Positions 40,695 to 48,928 of a stretch of 64,000 nt of DNA are shown in pieces. The notes under the pieces are model-generated. The model searched no databases. It saw only the letters and a program-made list of their open reading frames with translations, and had not been told where the DNA came from. A program made the translations under genes and the position numbers. Within the stretch, counting starts at the first letter, position 1. Every line of letters starts with the position of its first letter. Source of the DNA: Lachnospiraceae bacterium AB2028 (GTDB taxonomy: Bacteria > Bacillota > Clostridia > Lachnospirales > Lachnospiraceae); the NCBI GenBank assembly GCA_000621425.1, contig JHYJ01000003.1, positions 284,913-348,912 on the forward strand, written 5' to 3'.

Positions 40695-41642
40695 GCAGCG
40701 AATATCCTCTATTCCTCTGATTAACTGCACAATCATCTGATGAGTCGGCGTTGGAACATTGAATTCTTCCCCAAGCCGTACAATACAGCCATTCAATGTG
40801 CCAATCTCTGTTAAATTCCCCTTTTCGATATCTTGTAATGTAGATGATCGATGAGCAAAGGTGTCAGGTATCAGCTTTTTATAAAATACATCTTTATACT
40901 CCTCAGCATTTTTCCAAAAGGTCTTGTATCCGGCAGCGTCAATAACTGCAAATGTCTCCTCGATCATTCGATTCATGATATTGATCAGATGCTGGGAACT
41001 CGAAAGCTGTCCATAACTCATGTTCAGGATTGCTCCCAACGGGTTTAAGGTTGTGTTGTAAAGCATCTTTGCCCACAGAGCTTCTTCGATCTCCCCTGAG
41101 ATTTGAGAAGGAATACCGGAATTACTGATCACCTGGGCCAGCGGTTCCAGTTCTTCCGCTCCAACTCCATGCAGGGAACCCAGCAGAATCGGCGCTGTAT
41201 GAACGGTAACATTGGTGATGCCTGGTGCAATTCTCTCAAAACCGGTAATGACCCTTGCATTGAATACTTGATTGATTGGAAAATACGCCAGAAACGGAAC
41301 GTCATTACCCCATCCGTTCTGAAAAATCACAATTCGTCCGGTCTGGCCAAGAATATCCGAATGAGTATTCAGTTCTTTGGCCACTTCCTCATTTGCCAAT
41401 GTTTTTACCGCGACAATGACATAGTCATAGCCGGAAGGAATTTTGTCATAATCCTCAAAAACAGTAAAACGATCTGCGGGAATTGTGATGTCGCCAAATA
41501 TTCCGGTTCGTTTTAAACCATGCGCACGTAGGTATTCGGCTGTTTTATTTCTGGCCAGAACCGCAGTTTCCATTCCTCCATCAATCGTAGCGATGGCAAG
41601 AGCACACCCAATTGCTCCTGTTCCGATAATCAATGCTTTCAT
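40683..41642 (-). CDS. panE: 2-dehydropantoate 2-reductase family protein
   Basis: 319 aa from ATG 41640-41642 (MKALIIGTGAIGCALAIATI), which has AGGAG nine bases upstream. The N-terminal Rossmann loop GTGAIG binds NADPH, with VIVAVKT marking the next strand. The C-terminal helical ApbA domain contains the catalytic-type Lys (ALWAKMLYNTTLNPLGAI) and a Glu in the following segment. Reduces 2-dehydropantoate in CoA synthesis. Many paralogues exist, so the exact substrate is not certain. A terminator hairpin overlaps its last codons. Confidence 0.85.
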   Translation of the reverse strand: MKALIIGTGAIGCALAIATIDGGMETAVLARNKTAEYLRAHGLKRTGIFGDITIPADRFTVFEDYDKIPSGYDYVIVAVKTLANEEVAKELNTHSDILGQTGRIVIFQNGWGNDVPFLAYFPINQVFNARVITGFERIAPGITNVTVHTAPILLGSLHGVGAEELEPLAQVISNSGIPSQISGEIEEALWAKMLYNTTLNPLGAILNMSYGQLSSSQHLINIMNRMIEETFAVIDAAGYKTFWKNAEEYKDVFYKKLIPDTFAHRSSTLQDIEKGNLTEIGTLNGCIVRLGEEFNVPTPTHQMIVQLIRGIEDIRCKEH

Positions 41643-41655
41643 GTTAATATACTCC

Positions 41656-41970
41656 TTATTTCTTTTTCTTCGGCACCGGAAGCTCATTATACATGGTTTC
41701 AAAAAGCTCCTTTAAAAATTCTCTATTATCAACATCATCTACTAACAACATTTCTTTTGCACCATCATAAGGGAACTCCAATGATGCATCCGGCAACATC
41801 TCCCTAGCCACTTTTACATTCTTTACAAGAAAACGATCGTCATAAATACCTCCGACAATCTTTCCACAATAATAAATAATATACTCGCCCATCATCGCTT
41901 TATAGGATATATCATCTAATTCAGAAAGCTGTTCCAGGACAAACTCTAAATATTCTTTGCTTGATGCCAT
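41656..41970 (-). CDS. TfoX/Sxy N-terminal domain protein
   Basis: 104 aa from ATG 41968-41970 (MASSKEYLEFVLEQL), supported by AGGAG nine bases upstream. VLEQLSELDDISYKAMMGEY and IVGGIYDDRFLVKN follow the TfoX N-terminal pattern. Stand-alone N-terminal domains of this type are frequent in Firmicutes with unknown role. Competence links come from proteobacteria and should not be assumed. Same strand as panE, with 13 bases between. Confidence 0.8.
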   Translation of the reverse strand: MASSKEYLEFVLEQLSELDDISYKAMMGEYIIYYCGKIVGGIYDDRFLVKNVKVAREMLPDASLEFPYDGAKEMLLVDDVDNREFLKELFETMYNELPVPKKKK

Positions 41971-42074
41971 ATTATTCCACTCCTTAAACTTGAATTGACC
42001 GAGCTCTTTAGAGCGAGGGATGCTTCTTGACCGCCAGGTCAAGAAGATGGATTCAGCTAGATAAACTCCGATTC

Positions 42075-42172
42075 GTCTTACTCATTCACATTGCGAACAT
42101 ACGATAGCGCGCCAGCGCGACATGAGCATGTAGCGCAGCGGAATGCGAATGGGCACCGCATTTACAAGCTTG
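42075..42172. repeat. 98-base palindromic repeat, copy 1
   Basis: Nearly identical to 58006-58102 (three differences in 98). The ends carry imperfect inverted arms, CATTCACATTGCG and CGGAATGCGAATG, around inner dyads (GCGCGCCAGCGCG, ACATG-AG-CATGT). It could fold as a four-arm RNA or cruciform. No reading frame, no transposase. Confidence 0.8.
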
Positions 42173-42175
42173 AAT

Positions 42176-42607
42176 TTACGCCCAATACATACAAATAGTT
42201 CCTTGTGACAGTTTAAAACCATTATTTTCATAGAATTTGGAAGCAGGTGCATATTCACTGGTATAAATGACAACCCCGGCATATCCTGTTTCCTTACTAT
42301 AATCTAATATCGTCTTCAGTAATTGCCTGCCAATACCTTGCCCCTGTCTTTCAGGTAAAACTGCCATTTCGTTAATATATATTTCTTTTTTACTTCCTGA
42401 TATCTTACATAATGCAAATATACATCCAATTACCACGTCATCTTCTTCATACACATATCCTACAAATTTTTTCTGCTCGTAATAATCCAATAAATATTCT
42501 TTTGCATTATCAGGGTTCCAATCAATCCCCCAATATTCTATAGGAAACGCCTTAGCATATATCACTCCACACTGCTGCAAATCTTCCTCTTTCATTTTTC
42601 TTATCAT
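42176..42607 (-). CDS. GNAT family N-acetyltransferase
   Basis: 143 aa from ATG 42607 (MIRKMKEEDLQQCG), with GGGG eight bases upstream. Motif A INEMAVLPERQGQGIGRQLL and C-terminal ASKFYENNGFKLSQ are visible. Small-molecule or protein acetyltransferase with unknown acceptor. The 98-base repeat ends four bases beyond its stop. Confidence 0.87.
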   Translation of the reverse strand: MIRKMKEEDLQQCGVIYAKAFPIEYWGIDWNPDNAKEYLLDYYEQKKFVGYVYEEDDVVIGCIFALCKISGSKKEIYINEMAVLPERQGQGIGRQLLKTILDYSKETGYAGVVIYTSEYAPASKFYENNGFKLSQGTICMYWA

Positions 42608-42634
42608 TAAAATCACCCCGTGTGCTTCACCAAA

Positions 42635-43168
42635 CTATAATATATACTCTAATTGTACATCAAAGGGTTCCCTCTCTGCCAAAATCTCATTAATCTCCTC
42701 GGCGTGCTTACAACCAAGTGCATAGTACGCTTCCTGTGATTCTTTCGAGGAATGACCAGATATATACAGTTTATCTGCTCCAAGCCGTAGAGCCTCTTCA
42801 CAGATCATTGCAAAAAGTTTCTTTCCAATGCCCCGGTGCCGATACTCCTCTGAAACCTGAAAGCAGACCAGTTCCACATAACTCGCTGTCTCTCCGAAAA
42901 TGTGATGTGAAACATTCGCAAAGCCAACAATACGCTCGCCATCAAATGCACCAAAAGCAGTTTGGTCATGGTTCATATGTTGCTCTATATCCTCAGCGAT
43001 TGCCCTGCACTGTTCTATCGTCCAGTTTTCAACAAAAGGATTAGGCACAAGTACCCATTTATTATCCACTTCTCTCCAACACTCAGTCACAGTCTGATGT
43101 CGGACAAAAGAATCCAATGAATGTGCGTTAAAACAGTTAGCATCCAATCTTTTATACTGTATTTTCAT
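42635..43168 (-). CDS. GNAT family N-acetyltransferase
   Basis: 177 aa from ATG 43166-43168 (MKIQYKRLDANCFNAH), which overlaps the stop of the cysteine hydrolase gene and is thus coupled to it. Motif A is LVCFQVSEEYRHRGIGKKLF at about 107-126, followed by SKESQEAYYALGCKHAEEIN. N-terminal region (FVRHQTVTECWREVDNKWVL) resembles GNATs that use larger substrates. Acceptor unknown. Confidence 0.85.
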   Translation of the reverse strand: MKIQYKRLDANCFNAHSLDSFVRHQTVTECWREVDNKWVLVPNPFVENWTIEQCRAIAEDIEQHMNHDQTAFGAFDGERIVGFANVSHHIFGETASYVELVCFQVSEEYRHRGIGKKLFAMICEEALRLGADKLYISGHSSKESQEAYYALGCKHAEEINEILAEREPFDVQLEYIL

Positions 43169-43169
43169 A

Positions 43170-43655
43170 TCAAAAATCTGTAAATTGTTTAACATCGCAG
43201 CCCTTATCCTCATAATACTTAAACATTTCATCCAGCTTTTTCAGATCATAACTCGTTACACAATCTGATATCACATGTACTTTGTATCCTGCCTTTGCCA
43301 GATTATAGCTTGTTGACTTGACACACCCCGTTGCATCAGCACCGGTGATATAAAACTCTTCTATCATATTTTTCTCAACAAACTCCGCAAAGGCTTCACA
43401 CGTTAGTGCACTGGCTTTTGATTTTTCAAAAACATTATCTGTCACAACCTTAAGTTCAGGAACAAGTTCAGCACCTTTTGTTCCCGGCTTAAATGTCCTT
43501 GTCTTTTCGGACAGATTGTAGTGCTTGATATAGATGATATGCATTTCATTTGCCACCGCCCAATCGATTGCTTCATTAACCTGTCCTATAATCTTTTTAT
43601 AATTCTTCGTAATATCATTCTGAAGGTCTATCACAACCAACGCTACATTTTTCAT
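43170..43655 (-). CDS. Isochorismatase-like cysteine hydrolase
   Basis: 161 aa. Catalytic triad visible: Asp in VVIDLQNDI (Asp9 or so), Lys in the KPGTKGAELVPEL region, and Cys in ITGADATGCVKSTSYNLAKA. Family members cleave amides such as nicotinamide, or isochorismate. The substrate is not evident. It overlaps the WYL regulator gene by four bases, so the regulator probably controls it and the GNAT. Confidence 0.87.
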   Translation of the reverse strand: MKNVALVVIDLQNDITKNYKKIIGQVNEAIDWAVANEMHIIYIKHYNLSEKTRTFKPGTKGAELVPELKVVTDNVFEKSKASALTCEAFAEFVEKNMIEEFYITGADATGCVKSTSYNLAKAGYKVHVISDCVTSYDLKKLDEMFKYYEDKGCDVKQFTDF

Positions 43656-44569
43656 TTCTTATCTCCTTCATACCTTATTGCTATTTCAGAGGTGATCTGA
43701 TAAAGCTTTTCCCTGATTCTCTCCGGTTCCAGGACAGTCACCTTATCCCTGCATGAAAGCATCCAGGCAATCAGCCCTTCATCATCAGCATATTCATGTT
43801 CAAACAGCAGGCTTCCATCATCCATTTCCGTAAAGGAATCTACACCATACTCTTCAACAAGCTGCCATTTCATTGAAGAATCAAACACTGCCTTCACCCT
43901 GTCTTTTGCAGGAAAGACCTTTTTGTTTGACAGATCCGGCATCGGAACTTCCCGATTCCCCGTAAAGGAAGCTACATGAGAGATATTATCCATCCGGTTC
44001 AGCTTAAACAGTCTGAAATCGTTCCTCAAAAGGCAGTAGCCGTAAACATACCAGCTTGTCCATTTGAAGATAAGATAATATGGTTCAATTTCTCTTTCTG
44101 TATCCCCACCAGGTGAATAGTACTGAAACCTGATGGTCTTCTTTAACTCGATTGCATCCTGTATAAGGCCTATCTTCGGTGAAAGGGTATCACGGTGCCA
44201 TGACGACAGATCGATCAGTATCGAATCCCTGCCACTGATAAACTCAGAGGATCCCGTCTGAATCTTCTCCATCAACTGCTCATAATACCGGCTTCCACTC
44301 ACGCTGTCTAAGCTCCGAAGCCCTGCAAGGATCATCTGCATATCCTTTGATGTCAGGATAGTCCTGTCCATACGGTATCCATCCATAATGCTGATGCCAC
44401 CGCCGGTACCTTGCGCAGTCCTTATGGGAATCCCAGCCTTGCAAAGATCTTCAATATCCCGATTTATCGTTCTGCGGGATACCTCAAACCTTTCCGCCAG
44501 TTCAGGTGCTGTTGTCTTTTCTTCCTGCAGTAAGATTGACAATATCCCGATCAGCCTGTCTATCTTCAT
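43652..44569 (-). CDS. WYL-domain transcriptional regulator (YafY type)
   Basis: 305 aa. N-terminal winged helix (HTH_11: EEKTTAPELAERFEVSRRTI), then a WYL domain from about 140 (TIRFQYYSPGGDTEREIEPY, YLIFKWTSWYVYGYC) and a C-terminal WCX part. WYL domains sense nucleotides or small ligands. First gene of an operon with a cysteine hydrolase and a GNAT. Likely self-regulated. Confidence 0.9.
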   Translation of the reverse strand: MKIDRLIGILSILLQEEKTTAPELAERFEVSRRTINRDIEDLCKAGIPIRTAQGTGGGISIMDGYRMDRTILTSKDMQMILAGLRSLDSVSGSRYYEQLMEKIQTGSSEFISGRDSILIDLSSWHRDTLSPKIGLIQDAIELKKTIRFQYYSPGGDTEREIEPYYLIFKWTSWYVYGYCLLRNDFRLFKLNRMDNISHVASFTGNREVPMPDLSNKKVFPAKDRVKAVFDSSMKWQLVEEYGVDSFTEMDDGSLLFEHEYADDEGLIAWMLSCRDKVTVLEPERIREKLYQITSEIAIRYEGDKK

Positions 44570-44591
44570 AATCTCTCACACTCCATTAAGT

Positions 44592-44600
44592 ATTATAACA
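44592..44600 (-). promoter_or_regulatory. Extended -10 promoter of the WYL operon
   Basis: TGTTATAAT on the minus strand (TGnTATAAT) lies 23 bases before the start codon of the WYL gene. No good -35 box at the standard distance. An inverted GTC-GTGTT-GAC sits just above and may be an operator. Confidence 0.45.
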
Positions 44601-44656
44601 AAGTCAACACGACAGCTGTATGTCATGTTTGTTATATTTTTTAATTTTTTCAAAAA

Positions 44657-44696
44657 AAACTGCGAACATCAGGATTTCGTCCAATGTCCACAGTTT
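44657..44696 (-). terminator. Strong terminator after the EFR1 gene
   Basis: On the minus strand a 13-bp stem, AAACTGTGGACAT with ATGTTCGCAGTTT (two G-T pairs), then eight T. It lies about 96 bases beyond the stop at 44792. Confidence 0.8.
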
Positions 44697-44791
44697 CCGG
44701 AAACCATATTATTGATGAATTAAATTGCGATATAACTTACTAAGACATTCATCTGACAAATAAAAATCCTGCTGTGTAAAAACGGAAGAAC

Positions 44792-45553
44792 TTACAAGTA
44801 TTTCTCAATCTCACACTGTTCTACTACATTTTTACCAAGAAGAGTGATTGCCTCCTTTGGACATTTGTTAATACACCTGTAACACATAGTACATCGATTG
44901 CCTGAAACTGCTTTATTTTCAACTATGGTTATGTTATTCATAGGACAGAGATTCTCACATTTTCTGCAACCAACACATCTTTCATTATTAATCTTAAGTT
45001 TAGAAGTATACTCCCTGGTCTTATGACCAAAATAAGCTCTCTGCCCCCAAAAACCGGCCAACCTATACAATGGTCCTATCCCTTCCTGTGTAGGATGCCC
45101 TTCTTTCAATTGTCCGACCGATTTCTTTATCTTCTGTTCGGCTTGCTTTACGAGTTCTTTGTTCTTTTCCAAAGGACGTTTCAATGCTTTCTCGTCTGCA
45201 ATACTATCCGGCATTTTAAGATGGAGTCCGCCTGTCACTTCAGCACCATAGTTTTCTAAAAGCCGTCCTAGCATTCCTGCACCATCACCACTAAAAAGCC
45301 CCATAGTTGCTATCACAAAAACTTTCTTGTTTCTCCACATCCCCTTGTTATCAGTAACGAAATCCCTCATGATTTTCGGAACGGTACTGAATTGAACAGG
45401 ATATGCAAATACTATCAGATTTGCATCATTCACGGCCGTTAATACGTCGCTGTCTTCAATAGATAGCACTCTTGTCTTTTTATCATATTCCCGGCAAAAC
45501 AACTCTGCAGCATACCTGGAATTGCCGGTTCCGCTAAAATATATACCTAACAT
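44792..45553 (-). CDS. EFR1-type flavodoxin-ferredoxin fusion protein
   Basis: 253 aa from ATG 45551-45553 (MLGIYFSGTGNSRYAAELFC); GGGAG precedes it. The N-terminal flavodoxin-like domain has the FMN phosphate loop SGTGNS. The C-terminal domain holds two 4Fe-4S motifs, CVGCRKCENLCP and CTMCYRCINKCP. Known as EFR1 family in anaerobes; likely an internal electron carrier. Follows a membrane protein gene on the same strand. Confidence 0.9.
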   Translation of the reverse strand: MLGIYFSGTGNSRYAAELFCREYDKKTRVLSIEDSDVLTAVNDANLIVFAYPVQFSTVPKIMRDFVTDNKGMWRNKKVFVIATMGLFSGDGAGMLGRLLENYGAEVTGGLHLKMPDSIADEKALKRPLEKNKELVKQAEQKIKKSVGQLKEGHPTQEGIGPLYRLAGFWGQRAYFGHKTREYTSKLKINNERCVGCRKCENLCPMNNITIVENKAVSGNRCTMCYRCINKCPKEAITLLGKNVVEQCEIEKYL

Positions 45554-45567
45554 TTTTACTCCCTTCA

Positions 45568-46017
45568 TTAAATTCTGATCCGATTCTTTTTTCTTTCATT
45601 CTTAACAATCGAAAGACCGAGACAAAGATATGCAAGGCCCATAAAAAATCCCCTCGCAAGATAATCAACCACCATTTCAACCGATGGCCACTGTCCGATT
45701 CGGAAATATTTGGGAACATCCACTCCCACAGCAATCAGTCTTCGAGTAACACATATATTTACGACATGAGCTACTGCCGTTAATAAACAAACACATGTCA
45801 TAAAACCTAATACTGCGTATCGGATAATTACCGACTGATTAAGGTCATGACTTAAATGTAACATTGCAAACAATAAAATCGGACCGCTTACTATAGTTAG
45901 CATTTCCCAGATTGTTAAAGCAAGTTCGGTTTTTGTAAACAGAAACATAACTACTGAAAACAAATATAAAACTGCATATTTTATATTCCTTTCAATATTG
46001 ACTCTGCATTGCTGCAC
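45568..46017 (-). CDS. Hypothetical membrane protein
   Basis: 149 aa starting at a GTG, with four or five helices across the whole length and a basic C-terminus (KNERKKNRIRI). Overlaps the end of the gene at 45981 by 37 bases. The exact start is not certain. Function unknown. Confidence 0.6.
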   Translation of the reverse strand: MQQCRVNIERNIKYAVLYLFSVVMFLFTKTELALTIWEMLTIVSGPILLFAMLHLSHDLNQSVIIRYAVLGFMTCVCLLTAVAHVVNICVTRRLIAVGVDVPKYFRIGQWPSVEMVVDYLARGFFMGLAYLCLGLSIVKNERKKNRIRI

Positions 46018-46757
46018 CTTTCTTTAATAATCGGAATCAATGATTCACAATCATTTCGTTGCACTTCCGTCAGTATGAATCTTCGGTGATTTTTCGTCCA
46101 AACAACAATATAATAAGTATCCCATTCGTCATAATGATCTGTCAGTGCATAATACATTGCCCGTCCAGCACTCATTCTTCCACGCAAAGAGCCGTTTGTG
46201 GTTTTTTTCATATGATGCCTTACCTTTATACCCATGCGAGCTATATCTTCATATTCTACTACCGTTATACCTTTATAAATTCCAATCAGAGCCTCGGTAG
46301 TTGCAAAAACCCCTAACTCTCCGAACCAAATCGTATCAGGAGCATTTACCAGTACATCTATCTCTCGCGCATTTAACCTTCTTCCACTACAGGCAGGCCA
46401 GATATGTTTTATCATACATAATGAGTCAGCCTCGTGTATTCCTACACCTGCAAAAACCATTAAAGGTATTCCTATAACCAACCCCCATACTCGGTTATCC
46501 GGTGCTTTTTTTATATACGCTATGAAAAAACTCAGCAATATTATAAATAGCGCAAATGCCAGTATCCCTATTATCAAACTAAACATCTGGCTGTTTTCCT
46601 TTATTTGCACACGTATATGTTCATTAGTATAATCTTTCGACCAATACTTTGCTTCTTCTTCCAAATAGTTTTTCCCCTCTTTTATTTGAGCTTTACTATT
46701 ATTCTTGGAAGGATTTATATTCTTTACTGACTTCTTTTTCTTTTTTTTACCGTTCAT
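45981..46757 (-). CDS. Hypothetical membrane protein with basic N-terminus
   Basis: 258 aa from ATG 46755-46757 (MNGKKKKKKSVKNIN); the longer frame starts lack a ribosome site. A Lys-rich head, two hydrophobic helices (about 60-85 and 92-115), then a cytoplasmic domain with WFGELGVFATTEALIGIYKG and repeated Trp/Tyr. The layout resembles small PH-like (YcxB-type) membrane proteins, but no family was confirmed. Confidence 0.6.
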   Translation of the reverse strand: MNGKKKKKKSVKNINPSKNNSKAQIKEGKNYLEEEAKYWSKDYTNEHIRVQIKENSQMFSLIIGILAFALFIILLSFFIAYIKKAPDNRVWGLVIGIPLMVFAGVGIHEADSLCMIKHIWPACSGRRLNAREIDVLVNAPDTIWFGELGVFATTEALIGIYKGITVVEYEDIARMGIKVRHHMKKTTNGSLRGRMSAGRAMYYALTDHYDEWDTYYIVVWTKNHRRFILTEVQRNDCESLIPIIKERCSNAESILKGI

Positions 46758-46826
46758 ATCTTTTTTAGTCCTGAATACTGTAATATATTTTCCAATTATC
46801 AGACAGATATTATTGCGACACAGCAA

Positions 46827-46978
46827 CTAATCAATCCATGTGCCACACGATATTCCGCCTCAATATCCCTTTCAGTGAAAAACTGACGATATGTATTTAT
46901 ATCAAACTCCTATATCCTCTGGTTTCATTTTGAATAATACTCCATGATCTCTCCACTTCCCATCTGTTATATGTGCAG
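46827..46978 (-). other. Stretch with decayed coding traces
   Basis: Short protein-like pieces occur in different frames without start codons (AHITDGKWRDHGVLFKMKPE; NTYRQFFTERDIEAEYRVAH). Together with the shortened XRE gene to the right, they suggest one or more broken genes. Confidence 0.3.
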
Positions 46979-47155
46979 CTACTCTTTAGCTTTATCGCTC
47001 CATCTACGGGTATGAACATCCTTCTGCCTGCCATAAACCTTTGTCTTTCCATTCTCCCAGTTTTGCACCGCCACTACAGAAACACCCATCTTTTCGGCAA
47101 GCTGTGCCTGAGTTAATCCCGCCTCTTCTCTGCATCTCTTAATAAACGTACTCAT
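46979..47155 (-). pseudogene. Truncated XRE helix-turn-helix gene
   Basis: 58 codons from ATG 47155 (MSTFIKRCREEAGLTQAQLA), supported by AAGGA eight bases upstream. The first 40 residues are a normal XRE DNA-binding helix pair (AEKMGVSVVAVQNWENGKTK). After that the sequence (VYGRQKDVHTRRWSDKAKE) leaves the expected fold, so a frame change or deletion has probably removed the rest. It might still bind DNA as a mini-protein. Confidence 0.5.
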
Positions 47156-47201
47156 ATTCATCATCCTTAAAAATCATATAGCTTCTTTTACAAAACAAAG
47201 C

Positions 47202-47360
47202 TTAGCTTATTATTGCATAAAGTTTTAGTTGGTGTAAAAAAGCCCAAAAAGCGGAGAACTCTATGATTTCCTGTTTTCTAGGTTCGACATGCTCTTTGTA
47301 CTCAATTGAAGTAAGACCAAGATGTCCCGCACTGCAGTTAATGACAAGTCCTTTTTTCAT
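47202..47360 (-). CDS. Small gene coupled to flavodoxin (possibly truncated)
   Basis: 52 codons, MKKGLVINCSAGHLGLTSIE at the start. Its ATG overlaps the stop of the flavodoxin gene as ATGA, good evidence of coupled translation. The second half (FWAFLHQLKLYAIIS) reads less like natural protein and may be out of frame, so the gene is probably cut short. Confidence 0.4.
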   Translation of the reverse strand: MKKGLVINCSAGHLGLTSIEYKEHVEPRKQEIIEFSAFWAFLHQLKLYAIIS

Positions 47361-47893
47361 GCTACGCTTCCTCCTTGAAGATATGTCACAACAGGCTCTA
47401 TGAATTTAATATCAGAGATATCATAGGAATGATTAATGAAAGATGCCACCTCCCTTTCTTTCTCATTCTTACTCTTCTTCAAAGCAGCTATAAAAGCCTT
47501 CATAGCAAGCTTTGATGGGAGATTCATTTTTTCGTAATTGAAACCACCCTGACAATAGAATGCCTTGATGTATGTTCTCTGATCATCTGTAAGTATATTA
47601 TTCAGCGCAACTTCTACATCAGGATTATCATTAGGGCTTCCACCTACTGCAATAAGCGCAAGGTGCTTGCCTTTCCAGTTCTTTGCCGTATCAAGAAACC
47701 AGTTAGCTTTAACAACCTTTCCTGCCATACACCATCCGGCATAGACAATTGCTTTATATCCGTCAAAAAAACTGTTTTCTTTCTTCTGAACGTCCTTCAG
47801 GTCGAAAAGATCTGCTTCCATTCTCTCCGCAATCCACTGGGCATATCTCTTAGTAAATCCTGTCTGTGATGTGTAAACTACTAAAGTCTTCAT
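47357..47893 (-). CDS. Flavodoxin domain protein
   Basis: 178 aa. FMN loop TSQTGFTKRYAQW near the N-terminus and VYAGWCMAGKVVKANWF for the second flavin loop. Resembles the flavodoxin_5/protoporphyrinogen-oxidase-like group. It overlaps the MarR-type regulator gene by four bases (ATGA), so it is probably the target of that regulator, whose operator lies at 48399-48440. Confidence 0.87.
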   Translation of the reverse strand: MKTLVVYTSQTGFTKRYAQWIAERMEADLFDLKDVQKKENSFFDGYKAIVYAGWCMAGKVVKANWFLDTAKNWKGKHLALIAVGGSPNDNPDVEVALNNILTDDQRTYIKAFYCQGGFNYEKMNLPSKLAMKAFIAALKKSKNEKEREVASFINHSYDISDIKFIEPVVTYLQGGSVA

Positions 47894-48369
47894 AATTCAC
47901 TTAAATTCCTTTCCATATGCATGATAGTTTCAATTGTTGCCATAAGGTTCTTTTCATCAATTCCTTCAAATATCCTGCCTATGATATCCGCACTGTTCGG
48001 GCTCTGGTTATCGTTCTCCCGGCAAAACTCTCTGCACTTATCTGTTATCAGGATCCTCTGCTTCCTCTTATCCTTCTCGTCAGGAATCATGGAAACAAAA
48101 CCCTTACTTTCAAGCTTAAGAAGGATCTGCTTAACATTCTGATGAGAACTGCCCATCACATCAGACAGATCATTAAGTGTAGGCGGTTCCTTGCACAGGT
48201 TAATGCAGATGATGGCAAAAAACTGTTTCCAGGTAATCTCCTTGAAGTAATTGTCAGCTGCAGCCTGGTATCTGTTGTCAAATGCACTTAACAGCCCCAG
48301 CAAAAAGGCCTGTGGCGGCATCTGGCCAAACTCAACCTTGCTCATATTCATTGCTTCATCATAGTTCAT
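47890..48369 (-). CDS. MarR family regulator
   Basis: 159 aa from ATG 48367-48369 (MNYDEAMNMSKVEFGQ), with GAGGA seven bases upstream. The winged helix is clear: PPTLNDLSDVMGSSHQNVKQ, then LLKLESKGFVSMIPDEKDKR as wing. Dimerisation helices at both ends. First gene of a MarR-flavodoxin operon, probably responding to redox or phenolic compounds (inference from partner). Confidence 0.85.
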   Translation of the reverse strand: MNYDEAMNMSKVEFGQMPPQAFLLGLLSAFDNRYQAAADNYFKEITWKQFFAIICINLCKEPPTLNDLSDVMGSSHQNVKQILLKLESKGFVSMIPDEKDKRKQRILITDKCREFCRENDNQSPNSADIIGRIFEGIDEKNLMATIETIMHMERNLSEL

Positions 48370-48398
48370 TCTATTTTCCTCATTATTTGCAAACAAAT

Positions 48399-48452
48399 AG
48401 GTAACATATTACATGTTGATATTAATGTAATATGTTACCTATATTTTGTCAA
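48399..48452 (-). promoter_or_regulatory. MarR operon promoter with double palindromic operator
   Basis: A perfect 16-bp inverted repeat, AGGTAACATATTACAT (48399-48414) and ATGTAATATGTTACCT (48425-48440), spaced by 10 bases; each arm also contains its own GTAA-N4-TTAC dyad. On the minus strand TTGACA (48447-48452) and TACATT (48424-48429) have 17 bases between, so the right arm fills the spacer and touches the -10 box. Confidence 0.8.
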
Positions 48453-48474
48453 CCTTATTTTGCGAAATATAGTG

Positions 48475-48897
48475 CTACTGGTCTATCAAAAAACTCTCAG
48501 TTTTCAAATCACAATAATACCTTCCGCTCTCTGCTGTAAATTTCAAAACACAGTAATCCGGGTCTGTAACACCACCCTTATAAAACACGGTATCGCCTTT
48601 TCGCCAGATCATATCTTTTGTTTCTTGATCGGTAAGGACTTCCATTTTGCCCTTCAGCATAACACCAACATACTTAATCAGCCCTTTGTGATAAAAGTAT
48701 ATGCAGGCATTGGGATTATTCCTATACTGTTTTACTCTCATGGAAGAGGTATTTGTAGAAAAATAGAAGCGTTGCATACCATCGATTTTTCTCGGTTTCA
48801 GCATTGCTTTTACATTAGGAAATCCCTCTTCATCAACAGAGCAAATAAAAGCAACATTTTGTTTTCTGATGAAGTTCTCTATTATATTGATATCCAT
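48475..48897 (-). CDS. Pyridoxamine 5'-phosphate oxidase-like flavoprotein
   Basis: 140 aa from ATG 48895-48897 (MDINIIENFIRKQNVAFICS), with GAGGA eight bases upstream. Split-barrel FMN-binding pattern: FICSVDEEGFPNVKAMLKPR, then FYFSTNTSSMRVKQYRNNPN and CIYFYHKGLIKYVGVMLKGK. General stress or flavin/F420-type reductase fold. Substrate unknown. Confidence 0.85.
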   Translation of the reverse strand: MDINIIENFIRKQNVAFICSVDEEGFPNVKAMLKPRKIDGMQRFYFSTNTSSMRVKQYRNNPNACIYFYHKGLIKYVGVMLKGKMEVLTDQETKDMIWRKGDTVFYKGGVTDPDYCVLKFTAESGRYYCDLKTESFLIDQ

Positions 48898-48928
48898 AAT
48901 CAGTATCCTCGCATATATAAAAAGATAA

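Noticed and set aside
41656-41970. TfoX-domain protein as evidence for natural competence
   Set aside because: Stand-alone N-terminal TfoX domains are widespread in Firmicutes without a known link to competence, and no com genes are present.
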